Shown: positions 16,432 to 25,356, counted from the stretch's first letter. The stretch is DNA of 64,000 nucleotides from Pseudomonadota bacterium (GCA_023387735.1 JAEWHP010000003.1:1-64000), one strand, 5' to 3'. Notes: generated by a model from the sequence alone, not told the origin. Program-made: numbers and translations.

Positions 16432-17217
16432 TCAATTGCGCCGCACGATCGGAAAATCATAGGCCTGCCGGCTCACGCCCGGCAGCGAAAAATGCCACCA
16501 CTCCTTGGAATAGTTTACAAATCCTCGCCGCGCCATCACCAGAACCAGTCTCTCCCGCCACTTGCGTTGGGCCGCGGTGATGGATTTCGCCGAAGTGTGC
16601 GACTTGACGTCGGCGCAGTCGTAGCCGGTGCCCATGTCGACGCTGCCGTCCGGTGCGCGCAGGTTCACGTTGGCAGTGCAGTCGCCATAGTCCTTGGCCG
16701 GATCGAACACCTCCGAATTGTCGGCCTTCAAATCGACAAGGGAAAGGTCGAGCGCGGCGCCGGTGGAATGACCCGACCGGGTCGCGATGTAGCCCAGGCG
16801 GAACAGGTCGGCCTTGCTGAACGCCGGATTGTAGCGCTTCTGCGCCGGCGTTTCGCGGCCGTCGCGCGACCACGCCACCATGTCGGCAACCGCGCGCGTC
16901 GGGCGGTAGCAATCGAACATCTTCAGAGACAGGTTCTGCAGCGCGAGTTCTTCCTGAATGCTCTTCAAGAGTGCGCCGACTTCGCGCTTCACCACGCATT
17001 CGGCGGCGTCGTAGCCCTTCAGCGGCCGGCCGACAAAATTGTTCGAGCCGGCATAGCGCATGTCCTGAATGATGGTCGGATCAACATCGCGCAGATAGAC
17101 GAAACCCGCCGGCAGTTTTTGCGCGCGGGCGGCGACACCCGGCAGGCAACAGGCCACGCAGAGCGTAGCGAGCGCCGTCCATCTCGCGATATGCGCGGAA
17201 ATCTTCTTGCGGATCAC
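16432..17217 (-). CDS. Secreted D-Ala-D-Ala dipeptidase (VanX/DdpX-like)
   Basis: A 261-residue zinc peptidase of family M15D. An N-terminal signal peptide (about residues 1-32, ending ARA) suggests a periplasmic enzyme. Active-site motifs match VanX: Arg105 in FDCYRPTRAV, SGHSTGAALD with His150 and Asp157, and KEWWHF with Glu239 and His242. It likely releases D-alanine from D-Ala-D-Ala of peptidoglycan turnover. The start is GTG, overlapping the upstream caspase gene stop as GTGA, so translation is coupled. No vancomycin-resistance genes are nearby, so a recycling or immunity role is more plausible than resistance. Confidence 0.93.
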   Translation of the reverse strand: MIRKKISAHIARWTALATLCVACCLPGVAARAQKLPAGFVYLRDVDPTIIQDMRYAGSNNFVGRPLKGYDAAECVVKREVGALLKSIQEELALQNLSLKMFDCYRPTRAVADMVAWSRDGRETPAQKRYNPAFSKADLFRLGYIATRSGHSTGAALDLSLVDLKADNSEVFDPAKDYGDCTANVNLRAPDGSVDMGTGYDCADVKSHTSAKSITAAQRKWRERLVLVMARRGFVNYSKEWWHFSLPGVSRQAYDFPIVRRN

Positions 17218-18641
17218 TGCGCCGGCTCCGAATTGACCACCAGCTTCGTGATCGCCGTGTCGGTGTATTTGTTGCCGGCCCAGACGTCATCGATGATGAA
17301 CTTGACCCAGTAGGCTTTGACCGGCTTCGGAAGCATCAGGGTGTCCGATCCGTTTCGATCCTGCAGCGTCAGCGTCTGGGTCTCACCTTGCGAGAACACC
17401 GCCCGCAAATGCCGCACGCGGTTGTTCTTGCCGAAGATGTCGCTGCTCTTCTGGTAGCCGTTACGCACGACGATCGAGCGCACGGTGCGCATCCCCTCGA
17501 ATTCGATCGTGATCCACTCCCCCACGCCGTTGCCTTGCTGGCCCTCCACCCATGCGTCGCTGGCCGTCCCCCTGAAAAGGTTCTCCGGGCCGTAGGAATT
17601 GCCGAACTGCGGCTTCAGTACCGAACTGACGCAATAGATCTCGTTGCCGTTGCGCGCACAGCTTTCGCCAGGCGCGGACGGACGTTGCGGTCGCACCGCT
17701 GCCCGCTCGGCCACCGCAGGCGCTGCCGGCGGCGGCACCGACATGGCGGCGAGTTCGGGGGGCCGACTGGCGGTCGATAGCCCTGCCAGATAGATGCGCC
17801 CGCCCAGGGTTTGATCGTAATAGGCCGGCGTCTGCTCGTGCGGGGCTGGCTGGCCGCGCGCGTCGGTCGCTTTCAGCGCCAGCTCGGCGACGCGTTCGCG
17901 CACCTCGACGGCGAGGTCGCCGAGATGCAGTTCCGGCCGCTTCAGCTGCTCGGCGAATATTCGCGTGAAGACCGAATTATGCGCGGTGTCGTTCCCGCCG
18001 AGCCGATCCAGCGCGGTCTGGCCGATGCCGGCGGAGTACAATGTGAAGATGCCGCGGGCGGGCTTCGCGTCCGCCAGTCCACGCGTGTTGCCGATCGAAC
18101 GGCCGGCGGCGCGCGGGAACGGATTGTCACGGCAGGCGTCGATCACCAGCAGCGCCACCCGAACCGATCTCGCCTGCAACTCCGCGATCAGATCAGGCTC
18201 GGCGAGCGAGGCGCCGCGCACGCGCGCCTCCGCGCCTTCGGTCACGGCCGGCACGTCGCTCGGGATCAGATAGTTGACGCCGCCGATCGCCACGCCGTGC
18301 CCGGCAAAGAACAGCGCGGCGGTGTCGCCCGGCTGCAGCCGCGCGGTGAACTCGGCAAGCTTGTCGATCATCGCCTGGCGGCCGAGATTAGTGCCGACGA
18401 TGACGTCGAAGCCTAGCGACTTCAGCGTCTCCGCGATCGTGGTGGCGTCGTTGGCGGCCTTCCTGAGCTGCCGGTCGGCGGGGAGGTTTGGATAGAGATC
18501 GTTGCCGATGGCGAGCGCGATGCGCTTCTGCGCCACGGCCGGCGAGGCCGCGAGGCCGATGCCCGCCAGCAATGCGACCGACATCAGCAGCGTCAGCGAC
18601 GCGATCCGAACGAATTGAAAGAAATGACCCAATTTTTCCAT
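17214..18641 (-). CDS. Secreted caspase-like peptidase with C-terminal discoidin/glycan-binding domain
   Basis: A 475-residue protein: signal peptide (about 1-38, ending SPAVA), peptidase C14 caspase domain (about 39-275) with catalytic His115 in FFAGHG and Cys170 in VIDACRDNPF, a proline/alanine linker (about 285-330), then a domain of about 140 residues (from SCARNGNEIYCV to the end) resembling the NADase-type glycan-binding or F5/8C discoidin-like fold (GPENLFRGTASDAWVEG, GVGEWITIEFEG). Both catalytic residues are present. It is the first gene of a unit coupled to the VanX-like dipeptidase. The architecture suggests a protease anchored to a periplasmic or surface glycan; the substrate is unknown. 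Confidence 0.88.
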   Translation of the reverse strand: MEKLGHFFQFVRIASLTLLMSVALLAGIGLAASPAVAQKRIALAIGNDLYPNLPADRQLRKAANDATTIAETLKSLGFDVIVGTNLGRQAMIDKLAEFTARLQPGDTAALFFAGHGVAIGGVNYLIPSDVPAVTEGAEARVRGASLAEPDLIAELQARSVRVALLVIDACRDNPFPRAAGRSIGNTRGLADAKPARGIFTLYSAGIGQTALDRLGGNDTAHNSVFTRIFAEQLKRPELHLGDLAVEVRERVAELALKATDARGQPAPHEQTPAYYDQTLGGRIYLAGLSTASRPPELAAMSVPPPAAPAVAERAAVRPQRPSAPGESCARNGNEIYCVSSVLKPQFGNSYGPENLFRGTASDAWVEGQQGNGVGEWITIEFEGMRTVRSIVVRNGYQKSSDIFGKNNRVRHLRAVFSQGETQTLTLQDRNGSDTLMLPKPVKAYWVKFIIDDVWAGNKYTDTAITKLVVNSEPAQ

Positions 18642-18802
18642 GGCCTAAGCAGCGCTCGCTGGTTCTCCATCCTAGCCGAAACCTGCGGCCGGAAATACCT
18701 TGCGGGACTGTTTACCCTGTCGCCGAAGCCCTAGTGGATAAGTCCGGACAGGGGATTTGAGGCTTGCCCTAGGTGGCATCTCTGCCTATAGCTCTGGCTT
18801 TA

Positions 18803-19756
18803 ATGACCCCTGCATCGAAATCGACCTTCGTCCTCGGGCACCGGCATCTGCTGGGAATCGAGGGGCTTTCCGCTGCCGATATTACCGGCCTGCTCGACCT
18901 TTCCGAGGAATATGTCGAGCTCAACCGCCAGGTGGACAAAAAGCGCACCTCCTTGCGCGGTCGCACCCAGGTGAACCTGTTTTTCGAAGCCTCGACGCGG
19001 ACCCAATCCTCGTTCGAACTGGCGGGAAAACGGTTGGGCGCCGACGTCATGAACATGTCGGTGTCCTCGTCCTCGATCCGCAAGGGCGAGACGCTGATGG
19101 ATACCGCCGTCACGCTCAACGCCATGCACCCCGATATCCTGGTGGTACGGCACCACGCCTCCGGCGCGGTGGAACTGCTGGCGCGCAAGGTTGACGGTTC
19201 CGTGATCAATGCCGGCGACGGCGCCCACGAACATCCGACACAGGCGCTGCTGGACGCTCTGACCATCCGACGAAACAAGGGCCGGCTCGAAGGCCTCGTC
19301 ATCGCGATCTGCGGCGACGTGATGCATTCGCGCGTCGCGCGTTCCAACATCCTGCTGCTCAACACCATGGGTGCCCGCGTCCGCGTGGTGGCGCCCTCCA
19401 CGCTGCTGCCGCGCGGCATCGAGCGGATGGGCGTCGAGGTGGCCCGCGACATGCGCGAGGGCCTCAATGGCGCCGACATCGTGATGATGCTGCGGCTGCA
19501 GCGCGAGCGGATGAACGGTTCCTTCGTGCCGTCGTCGGGCGAATACTTTCACTATTTCGGCCTCGACCAGAAGAAGCTCGCCTACGCCAAGCAGGACGCG
19601 CTGGTGATGCATCCGGGACCGATGAACCGCGGCGTGGAGATCGACTCGATCGTGGCAGACGGCGCGCAATCGCTGATCCGTGAACAGGTGGAAATGGGAG
19701 TGGCGGTGCGGATGGCGGTGCTCGAAGCGCTCGCCCGCAACCTGCCGAATGCGTAA
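18803..19756 (+). CDS. pyrB: Aspartate carbamoyltransferase catalytic chain
   Basis: A 317-residue enzyme making N-carbamoyl-L-aspartate from carbamoyl phosphate and aspartate, the first committed pyrimidine step. The carbamoyl-phosphate motif STRT is at residues 64-67 (FFEASTRTQSSFE), HPTQ at 144-147 and HPGPMNRGVEI near the C-terminus. ATG at 18803 (MTPASKSTF) is chosen because the family begins about there; an in-frame start 10 codons upstream is possible. The following gene begins within or just after its stop codon. In alphaproteobacteria this ATCase forms a complex with a dihydroorotase homologue. Confidence 0.97.
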   Translation: MTPASKSTFVLGHRHLLGIEGLSAADITGLLDLSEEYVELNRQVDKKRTSLRGRTQVNLFFEASTRTQSSFELAGKRLGADVMNMSVSSSSIRKGETLMDTAVTLNAMHPDILVVRHHASGAVELLARKVDGSVINAGDGAHEHPTQALLDALTIRRNKGRLEGLVIAICGDVMHSRVARSNILLLNTMGARVRVVAPSTLLPRGIERMGVEVARDMREGLNGADIVMMLRLQRERMNGSFVPSSGEYFHYFGLDQKKLAYAKQDALVMHPGPMNRGVEIDSIVADGAQSLIREQVEMGVAVRMAVLEALARNLPNA

Positions 19757-19760
19757 GACC

Positions 19761-21062
19761 ATGCTGACCGACCGACGCCCGATCCTGCTTGCCAACGCCC
19801 GCGTCGTCGATCCCTCCCGGGATTTCGACGGCCCTGGCGACGTCCTGATTGCCGATGGCGTGATCCGCGACTCCAAGCGCGGCATCGGCGCGGCCGGCGT
19901 GCCTGAGGGCACCGACATCGTCAATTGCGCCGGCAAGATCGTCGCCCCCGGGCTGATCGACATGCGCGCCTTCGTCGGCGAGCCCGGCGCCAGCCACCGC
20001 GAAACCTTCGCCTCCGCCAGCCAGGCGGCGGCTGCCGGCGGCATCACCACCATCATCTGCCAGCCGGATACCTCGCCCGTCATCGACAATTCGGCGACGG
20101 TTGATTTCGTGCTGCGCCGCGCCCGCGATACCGCGATCGTCAACATCCATCCGATGGCGGCGCTGACCAAGGGCCTGGCCGGCCAGGAGATGACCGAGAT
20201 CGGACTGTTGAAGGCCGCCGGCGCGGTCGCCTTCACCGATGGCGACAGGAGCGTCACCAATGCGCAGGTGATGCGCCGGGCGCTGACCTATGCCCGCGAT
20301 TTCGATGCGCTGATCGTGCATCACACCGAAGACCCGGACCTCGTCGGCGAAGGCGTGATGAACGAGGGCGAGTTTGCCGCCAGACTCGGCCTGATCGGCA
20401 TTCCCAACGCTGCCGAATCCGTGATGCTGGAGCGCGATATGCGCCTCGTGGCGCTGACCGGCGGGCGCTATCACGCGGCGTCGCTGTCCTCGATCGAGTC
20501 GCTCGAGATTCTCAAGCGTGCGCGCGACGCCGGCCTCGACGTCAGCGCCTCGGTCTCGATCAACCACGTCACGCTGAACGAGAACGACATCGGTCCCTAT
20601 CGCACCTTCCTGAAACTGTCGCCACCGCTGCGCACGGAGGACGACCGCCTCGCGCTGGTTGCAGCGGTTGCTTCCGGATTGATCGACGTCGTGATGTCCG
20701 ATCACAATCCGCAGGACGTCGAGGTCAAGCGGCTGCCGTTCGCGGAAGCAGCGTCCGGCGCGGTCGGGCTGCAGACCATGCTGCCGGCGGCGCTGCGCCT
20801 GATCCACAATGGCGAGATGGATTTCAAGACGCTGATCCGGGCGATGTCGACCCGGCCCGCGGAGTTGCTCGGCCTTCCCGGTGGCACGCTGCGCGCGGGT
20901 TCCCCCGCCGACCTCGTCGTGATCGATCCCGATACGCCGTGGGTGCTCGATCCCGCCGATCTCAAATCGCAATGCAAGAACACGCCGTTTGACGAAGCCC
21001 GCTTTTCCGGCCGGGTCGTCCGTACTATCGTGGGCGGACGAACGGTCTATGAGCATGTCTAG
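19761..21062 (+). CDS. pyrC: Dihydroorotase-like protein lacking the HxH metal motif (PyrC'/PyrX)
   Basis: A 433-residue amidohydrolase-fold protein adjacent to pyrB. The metal-binding HxH that normally follows PGLID is absent: it reads APGLIDMRAFVGEPG at about residues 62-76. Other segments are retained (ITTIICQPDT, HHTEDPDL, INHVTLNEND, MSDHNPQD). This matches the pyrB-linked dihydroorotase homologues thought to be structural partners of ATCase rather than enzymes, so an active dihydroorotase should be elsewhere in the genome. The start may be 19761 or an ATG at 19749 that overlaps the pyrB stop; either way it is cotranscribed. Confidence 0.9.
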   Translation: MLTDRRPILLANARVVDPSRDFDGPGDVLIADGVIRDSKRGIGAAGVPEGTDIVNCAGKIVAPGLIDMRAFVGEPGASHRETFASASQAAAAGGITTIICQPDTSPVIDNSATVDFVLRRARDTAIVNIHPMAALTKGLAGQEMTEIGLLKAAGAVAFTDGDRSVTNAQVMRRALTYARDFDALIVHHTEDPDLVGEGVMNEGEFAARLGLIGIPNAAESVMLERDMRLVALTGGRYHAASLSSIESLEILKRARDAGLDVSASVSINHVTLNENDIGPYRTFLKLSPPLRTEDDRLALVAAVASGLIDVVMSDHNPQDVEVKRLPFAEAASGAVGLQTMLPAALRLIHNGEMDFKTLIRAMSTRPAELLGLPGGTLRAGSPADLVVIDPDTPWVLDPADLKSQCKNTPFDEARFSGRVVRTIVGGRTVYEHV

Positions 21063-21095
21063 CGCGCCGGATGCGCGCTTGCGGGAGGAACGGTG

Positions 21096-21686
21096 ATGAC
21101 GGACGCATTCCTCGTGCTCGCATTCCTGTTCGGCTATCTGCTCGGCTCGATTCCGTTCGGGCTGGTGCTGACCAAACTCGCCGGCACGCAGGACCTGCGT
21201 TCGATCGGCTCGGGGAATATCGGCGCCACCAACGTGCTGCGCACCGGCCGCAAGGGCCTCGCGGCAGCGACCCTGCTCGGTGACGCGCTCAAGGGCACGA
21301 TCGCGGTGGTCATCATGGGTTACTACGGCGGACCTTACGCGGCGATGCTGGCCGCGCTTGGCGCCTTTCTCGGCCACCTGTTTCCGGTCTGGCTCAAGTT
21401 CAACGGCGGCAAGGGCGTCGCGACCTATATCGGCGTGCTGATCGGGCTGTTCTGGCCCGCGGCCGTGGTGTTCTGCCTGATCTGGCTCGCGATCGCCGTC
21501 ACCTCGCGCTACTCGTCGCTCTCGGCGCTGGTCGCGGCCTTTGCCACGCCGCTGTTTCTGTGGTGGTTCGGCCATCCCGCGCTGGCGTCGCTGTTCGTCG
21601 TGCTGACGCTTTTGCTGTTCTGGAAGCACAGCGAAAACATCAAGCGCCTCCAGGCGGGTACTGAAGGCCGGATCGGGGCGAAGTAG
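21096..21686 (+). CDS. plsY: Acyl-phosphate glycerol-3-phosphate acyltransferase
   Basis: A 196-residue inner-membrane enzyme that transfers an acyl group from acyl phosphate to glycerol-3-phosphate, the first step of phospholipid synthesis. Motifs are LLGSIPFGLVL, the glycerol-phosphate binding SIGSGNIGATNVLRTG, GDALKG and FNGGKGVAT. It has several transmembrane helices. GGGAGGA lies upstream; the ATG at 21096 is immediately preceded by an in-frame GTG, and the spacing favours ATG. It follows the pyrB-pyrC pair by 33 bases. Confidence 0.96.
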   Translation: MTDAFLVLAFLFGYLLGSIPFGLVLTKLAGTQDLRSIGSGNIGATNVLRTGRKGLAAATLLGDALKGTIAVVIMGYYGGPYAAMLAALGAFLGHLFPVWLKFNGGKGVATYIGVLIGLFWPAAVVFCLIWLAIAVTSRYSSLSALVAAFATPLFLWWFGHPALASLFVVLTLLLFWKHSENIKRLQAGTEGRIGAK

Positions 21687-21696
21687 CCATACCGTT

Positions 21697-21775
21697 GTAG
21701 GGCGGATCAGGCGAAGCCGTAATCCGCCGGTCCGGTCGGTAGATTGGCGGATTACGCTGCGCTAATCCGCCCTAC
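21697..21775. repeat. Palindromic intergenic repeat (GTAGGGCGGAT family)
   Basis: Arms of about 30 bp, starting GTAGGGCGGATCAGGCGAAG (21697) and ending CGCTAATCCGCCCTAC (21775), are inverted copies separated by about 18 bases. It lies between convergent plsY and the amidase, and overlaps the amidase stop codon (21772-21774). This is a short interspersed palindrome common in Bradyrhizobium; it may terminate transcription from both sides. Confidence 0.8.
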
Positions 21776-23010
21776 GATTTCAGCGCCTGTTCGACAAACC
21801 GCGCCGCCGCCAGCGCTTCGGCATCCGCGCCATATCGCGCGATGACCTGCACGCCGACCGGCAATCCGCCGTCCGCAATGAGTGTGGGAATGTTGACGCA
21901 GGGCACGCCCATCAGCGTCCATAACCGGTTGTAGCGGGCGTCGCCGGTCGAGCCCAATCCCCTGGGCGCCGCACCGGGCGCCGACAAGGTCAGCAGCACG
22001 TCGACATCCTCGAACGCTTTTGCCAGCGCCTGTCTGGCGCGAACGGATATTGCCATCGCTTCGTCATAGGCCGCTGGCGTCGTGCCCCGGCTTTCATCCA
22101 GCCTTGCGCGCAGGATCGGCGCGATCTCGTCGTGATGCTCGCGATACTCCCAGGCCAGCGCCTGATGCGCCTCGAATTCCTGCACGACCGCATGAATGCG
22201 CCACGCCTCGGCGACGATCTCGGGCAACGCCAAGGCGCGCACCGACGCTCCCGCGCGTTCTGCGGCCCTGGTCGCAACCTGCAGCGCCTCTCCGCCTGAC
22301 GCATCCGGAGCGCCGGCAAAATCCTGCGTCACGATGCCGATGCGCGGTGTCGGAATGGTCGTCGGCAGCAGCAGCTCGGGCCGGCCGGTCATGGCGGAAA
22401 GCCCGCGCGCAACGTCGTCCACGCCGGCAGCGAACAGCCCGACCGTGTCCAGCGTCCACGAATAGCATTTCACGCCGACGGTCGGCAGCAGGCGGTAGGA
22501 CGGCTTGATCGCGGCCACGCCGCAGAACGATGCGGGGCGGATCACCGATCCGCCGGTCTGCGTTCCCAGCGCGAGCGGGATCATGCCGGCGGCCACCGCG
22601 GCTGCCGAACCCGATGACGAGCCTCCGGGCGTGTGACCATGGTTGCGCGGATTGAGCGTCGGCGTTGGATCGAGCGAGGCAAACGCGGTCGTCGTGGTCT
22701 TGCCGATGATGCTCGCGCCCGCCTGCTTCAACAGCATCACGACGGCCGCATCGCCGCGCGATCGAAATCCGCGGTAGATCGGCGATCCCATCTCGGTCGG
22801 AAAGTCCTGCGTGTCCATGATGTCCTTGATACCGACCGCGATGCCACGCAGCGGACCTGCGCCTTGCGCGCGGACGTTCGGGTCATGGCAGACGAAGGCG
22901 CCGACGGACTTTTCGTGCGCAGCGATCGCGTCACGGGACTGGGCGATGGCTGCATCAGCAGAAAAATCGCCGGCATCGATGCGGCGCTGGAGATCGGCAA
23001 GTGAGATCAT
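21772..23010 (-). CDS. Amidase-signature family hydrolase
   Basis: A 412-residue amidase. The Ser-cisSer-Lys triad is complete: Lys62 in GIAVGIKDIMD, cis-Ser131 in TPGGSSSGSAAA and nucleophile Ser155 in TQTGGSVIRPA. It is shorter and divergent from GatA and stands apart from the gat genes, so it likely hydrolyses a small amide in catabolism. The substrate is unknown. Its stop codon lies inside the palindromic repeat. No signal peptide is present. Confidence 0.93.
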   Translation of the reverse strand: MISLADLQRRIDAGDFSADAAIAQSRDAIAAHEKSVGAFVCHDPNVRAQGAGPLRGIAVGIKDIMDTQDFPTEMGSPIYRGFRSRGDAAVVMLLKQAGASIIGKTTTTAFASLDPTPTLNPRNHGHTPGGSSSGSAAAVAAGMIPLALGTQTGGSVIRPASFCGVAAIKPSYRLLPTVGVKCYSWTLDTVGLFAAGVDDVARGLSAMTGRPELLLPTTIPTPRIGIVTQDFAGAPDASGGEALQVATRAAERAGASVRALALPEIVAEAWRIHAVVQEFEAHQALAWEYREHHDEIAPILRARLDESRGTTPAAYDEAMAISVRARQALAKAFEDVDVLLTLSAPGAAPRGLGSTGDARYNRLWTLMGVPCVNIPTLIADGGLPVGVQVIARYGADAEALAAARFVEQALKS

Positions 23011-23130
23011 GAAAACGCTTCCTGTGATGGCGGGGCAGACTATGGAGAGCTATCGCATGGAGCAAGCTTTGGGCCATCTCCGAATCAAACAGGTTGATTG
23101 CAATCTAAGGTTGGGCGAAGCTGCACCCGC

Positions 23131-24249
23131 ATGCATGACCGTACCCTCAAAACGCTCCAGCTTTCCGACGCCGAGCGTCTCGACCGCTTGCGGCTGATAC
23201 GTTCCGACAATGTCGGACCGCGCACCTTCAACTCGCTCATCAATCACTTTGGCGACGCCCGCACGGCACTGGAGCGATTGCCCGATCTGGCGCGGCGTGG
23301 CGGCGCCGCACGTTCAGGGCGGATCTGCAGCGAGGCGGAAGCGCGGGCTGAAATCGCCGCCGCCCAAAAAATCGGCGTCTCGCTGGTCACACCCGGTGAA
23401 GCTTCCTATCCCCCGCGGCTGGCAGCGCTCGACGATGCGCCTCCCCTGCTCGGCGTACGCGGCGCGCCCGAGACGCTGATGCGGCCGATGATTGCCATCG
23501 TGGGCTCGCGCAACGCATCGGGCGCCGGCCTGAAATTCGCAAGCCAGCTGGCGCGCGATCTCGGCGACGCCGGCTTTGTCGTGATCTCGGGCCTGGCGCG
23601 CGGCATCGACCAGGCCGCGCATCGCGCCACGATCGCAAGCGGCACCGTTGCGGTGCTGGCCGGCGGCCACGACCGGATCTATCCCGCGGAGCACGAGGAT
23701 CTGCTGGCGGCGCTGCTCGAACGAGGCGGCGCGATTTCCGAAATGCCGCTCGGCCACTCGCCGCGCGCCCGCGATTTTCCACGTCGTAACCGCCTGATCT
23801 CGGGCGCCTCGCTCGGCGTCGTCGTGATCGAGGCCGCGCATCGCTCCGGCTCGCTGATCACGGCGCGGATGGCGGCCGAACAGGGCCGCGAAGTGTTTGC
23901 GGTGCCGGGCTCGCCGCTCGATCCGCGCACCGCCGGCACCAACGATCTGATCAAGCAGGGCGCGACACTGACCACGGAAGCGTCTGACGTCATCAACGCA
24001 GTGGCGCCGATCATGGAGCGGCCGATCATGCTCGATGCGCGCGAGAGCGACGACGAGCCGCTCGATTTCGACGCCGGTACGAGCGAGCGCGCGGGCATCG
24101 TCGATTTGCTGGGGCCGAGCCCGATCAGCCTCGACGATCTGATCCGGATGTCGGGCGCCTCGCCCGCCACCGTGCGCACCGTACTGCTGGAACTCGAACT
24201 CGCCGGACGGCTGGAGCGTCACGGCGGCGGGCTGGTGTCGCTGATCTGA
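23131..24249 (+). CDS. dprA: DNA-processing protein DprA
   Basis: A 372-residue protein that loads RecA onto incoming single-stranded DNA during transformation. Layout: N-terminal SAM-like helical region (about 1-80, LRLIRSDNVGPRTF), Rossmann-fold SMF domain (about 95-300) with IVGSRNASGAG, VISGLARGIDQAAH and VFAVPGSPLDPRTAGTN, and a C-terminal winged-helix (ISLDDLIRMSG). ATG at 23131 is chosen. It is a single gene, convergent with the HxlR gene immediately downstream (stops abut at 24249/24250). Confidence 0.95.
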   Translation: MHDRTLKTLQLSDAERLDRLRLIRSDNVGPRTFNSLINHFGDARTALERLPDLARRGGAARSGRICSEAEARAEIAAAQKIGVSLVTPGEASYPPRLAALDDAPPLLGVRGAPETLMRPMIAIVGSRNASGAGLKFASQLARDLGDAGFVVISGLARGIDQAAHRATIASGTVAVLAGGHDRIYPAEHEDLLAALLERGGAISEMPLGHSPRARDFPRRNRLISGASLGVVVIEAAHRSGSLITARMAAEQGREVFAVPGSPLDPRTAGTNDLIKQGATLTTEASDVINAVAPIMERPIMLDARESDDEPLDFDAGTSERAGIVDLLGPSPISLDDLIRMSGASPATVRTVLLELELAGRLERHGGGLVSLI

Positions 24250-24651
24250 TCAGCCCTTGTCGCTGCGCGCGTCGAAATTCGTTCGCGCGCCCTGAATCTC
24301 CGGCAGGTGCTCGAACGCCCATTTACCGAGCGCCTGCACCGGCTCGGCAAGTCCGCGGCCCAAATCAGTCAGCTCATAGTCGACCCGTGGCGGAATGGTC
24401 GGAAACACGGTGCGTGTCACGAGGCCATCGCGCTCCAGTCCACGCAGTGTCAGGGTCAGCATCCGCTGCGAGATGCCGCCGATCATGCGCTTGAGTTCGT
24501 TGAAGCGCAGCGGCCCGTCGATCAGCATCATGATCACGAACACGCTCCATTTGTCGCCGACGCGCGCCAGCACCGAGGCGACCGCGCGGCAGTTGCCGTC
24601 GGCGTGCGGTCCCGCCGGAGAGGCAGGCACATTCTTGTGCTCGGGTGTCAT
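24250..24651 (-). CDS. HxlR-family regulator (azoreductase-linked)
   Basis: A 133-residue winged-helix regulator with the HxlR signature: CRAVASVLARVGDKWSVFVI, then GPLRFNELKRMIGGISQRML and LERDGLVTRTVFP. The conserved N-terminal cysteine (in GNCRAV) is the usual redox or electrophile sensor in this family. It is divergent from an azoreductase gene with 96 bases between the start codons, suggesting it represses azoreductase until quinones or electrophiles modify the cysteine. Relatives such as YodB and QorR behave this way. Confidence 0.92.
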   Translation of the reverse strand: MTPEHKNVPASPAGPHADGNCRAVASVLARVGDKWSVFVIMMLIDGPLRFNELKRMIGGISQRMLTLTLRGLERDGLVTRTVFPTIPPRVDYELTDLGRGLAEPVQALGKWAFEHLPEIQGARTNFDARSDKG

Positions 24652-24717
24652 CGCTGTGCTCGGGTTTCAAAATTGTGCGTTCTTGCGGGGTTTTAGGACA
24701 GTCACTCATATAGCGCC

Positions 24718-24728
24718 AGTTACAAACT
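24718..24728. promoter_or_regulatory. Candidate HxlR operator upstream of azoreductase
   Basis: A short dyad AGTT-ACA-AACT lies 20 bases before the azoreductase ATG, inside a weakly palindromic stretch TATAGCG...CTTATA, in the divergent promoter region. It is the only dyad I see there, but the arms are only 4 bp. Confidence 0.35.
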
Positions 24729-24747
24729 TATACCAAGGGTGACCCTC

Positions 24748-25356
24748 ATGAAGCTTCTGCATCTGGATTCCAGCGTTCTCGGCCTCCACTCCGTCAGCCG
24801 CCAGGTTTCCGCCGCCATCGTCGACCGGCTGCGCCAATCCACACCCGGCCTTGTGGTCAGCTACCGCGATCTCACGCTGACGCCGCTGGCGCATCTTACC
24901 GGATCGCACCTCGCGGCAAGCCAGGGCGCCGCGCCCGAGGCCTCGCTGCAGGCGGACATCGCCGCCGGTCAGGCCGTGCTGGAAGAATTTCTCGCTGCCG
25001 ACATCGTGGTGCTGGGCGCGCCCATGTACAACTTCACCATTCCGAGCCAGCTCAAGGCCTGGATCGACCGCATCCTCGTGGCGGGCAAGACGTTCAAATA
25101 TTCAGCGCAAGGCGTCGAGGGGTTAGCAGGCAACAAGCGCGTCATCGTCGCGATCTCGCGCGGCGGCTTTTACGGCCCGGGCACACAGGCCGCGGTCGGC
25201 GAACATCTGGAGACCTATCTGCGCTGGGTGTTCGGCTTCATCGGCATCAAACATCCGGAATTTATTTCCGCCGACGGCATCCAGGTCGGCCCCGAGCATC
25301 GCGAAAGAGCCGTGGCCGGCGCGCTGAAAGCCGCAGGCGATCTGAACGCCGCCTGA
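24748..25356 (+). CDS. azoR: FMN-dependent NADH azoreductase
   Basis: A 202-residue flavodoxin-like quinone/azo reductase. It begins MKLLHLDSSVLGLHSVSR; the FMN phosphate loop is SVSRQ, the isoalloxazine-contact segment is APMYNFTIPSQLKAWID and the third loop is SRGGFY, all AzoR features. It reduces azo compounds and quinones by two-electron transfer using NADH. ATG at 24748 is favoured over a GTG three codons upstream because AAGGGTG is suitably spaced. It is divergent from the HxlR gene. Confidence 0.94.
   Translation: MKLLHLDSSVLGLHSVSRQVSAAIVDRLRQSTPGLVVSYRDLTLTPLAHLTGSHLAASQGAAPEASLQADIAAGQAVLEEFLAADIVVLGAPMYNFTIPSQLKAWIDRILVAGKTFKYSAQGVEGLAGNKRVIVAISRGGFYGPGTQAAVGEHLETYLRWVFGFIGIKHPEFISADGIQVGPEHRERAVAGALKAAGDLNAA

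Noticed and set aside
19464..21629. 721-codon minus-strand frame over pyrC and plsY
   Set aside because: Antisense to three well-supported genes; composition rich in Arg, His and Asp as expected for a shadow.
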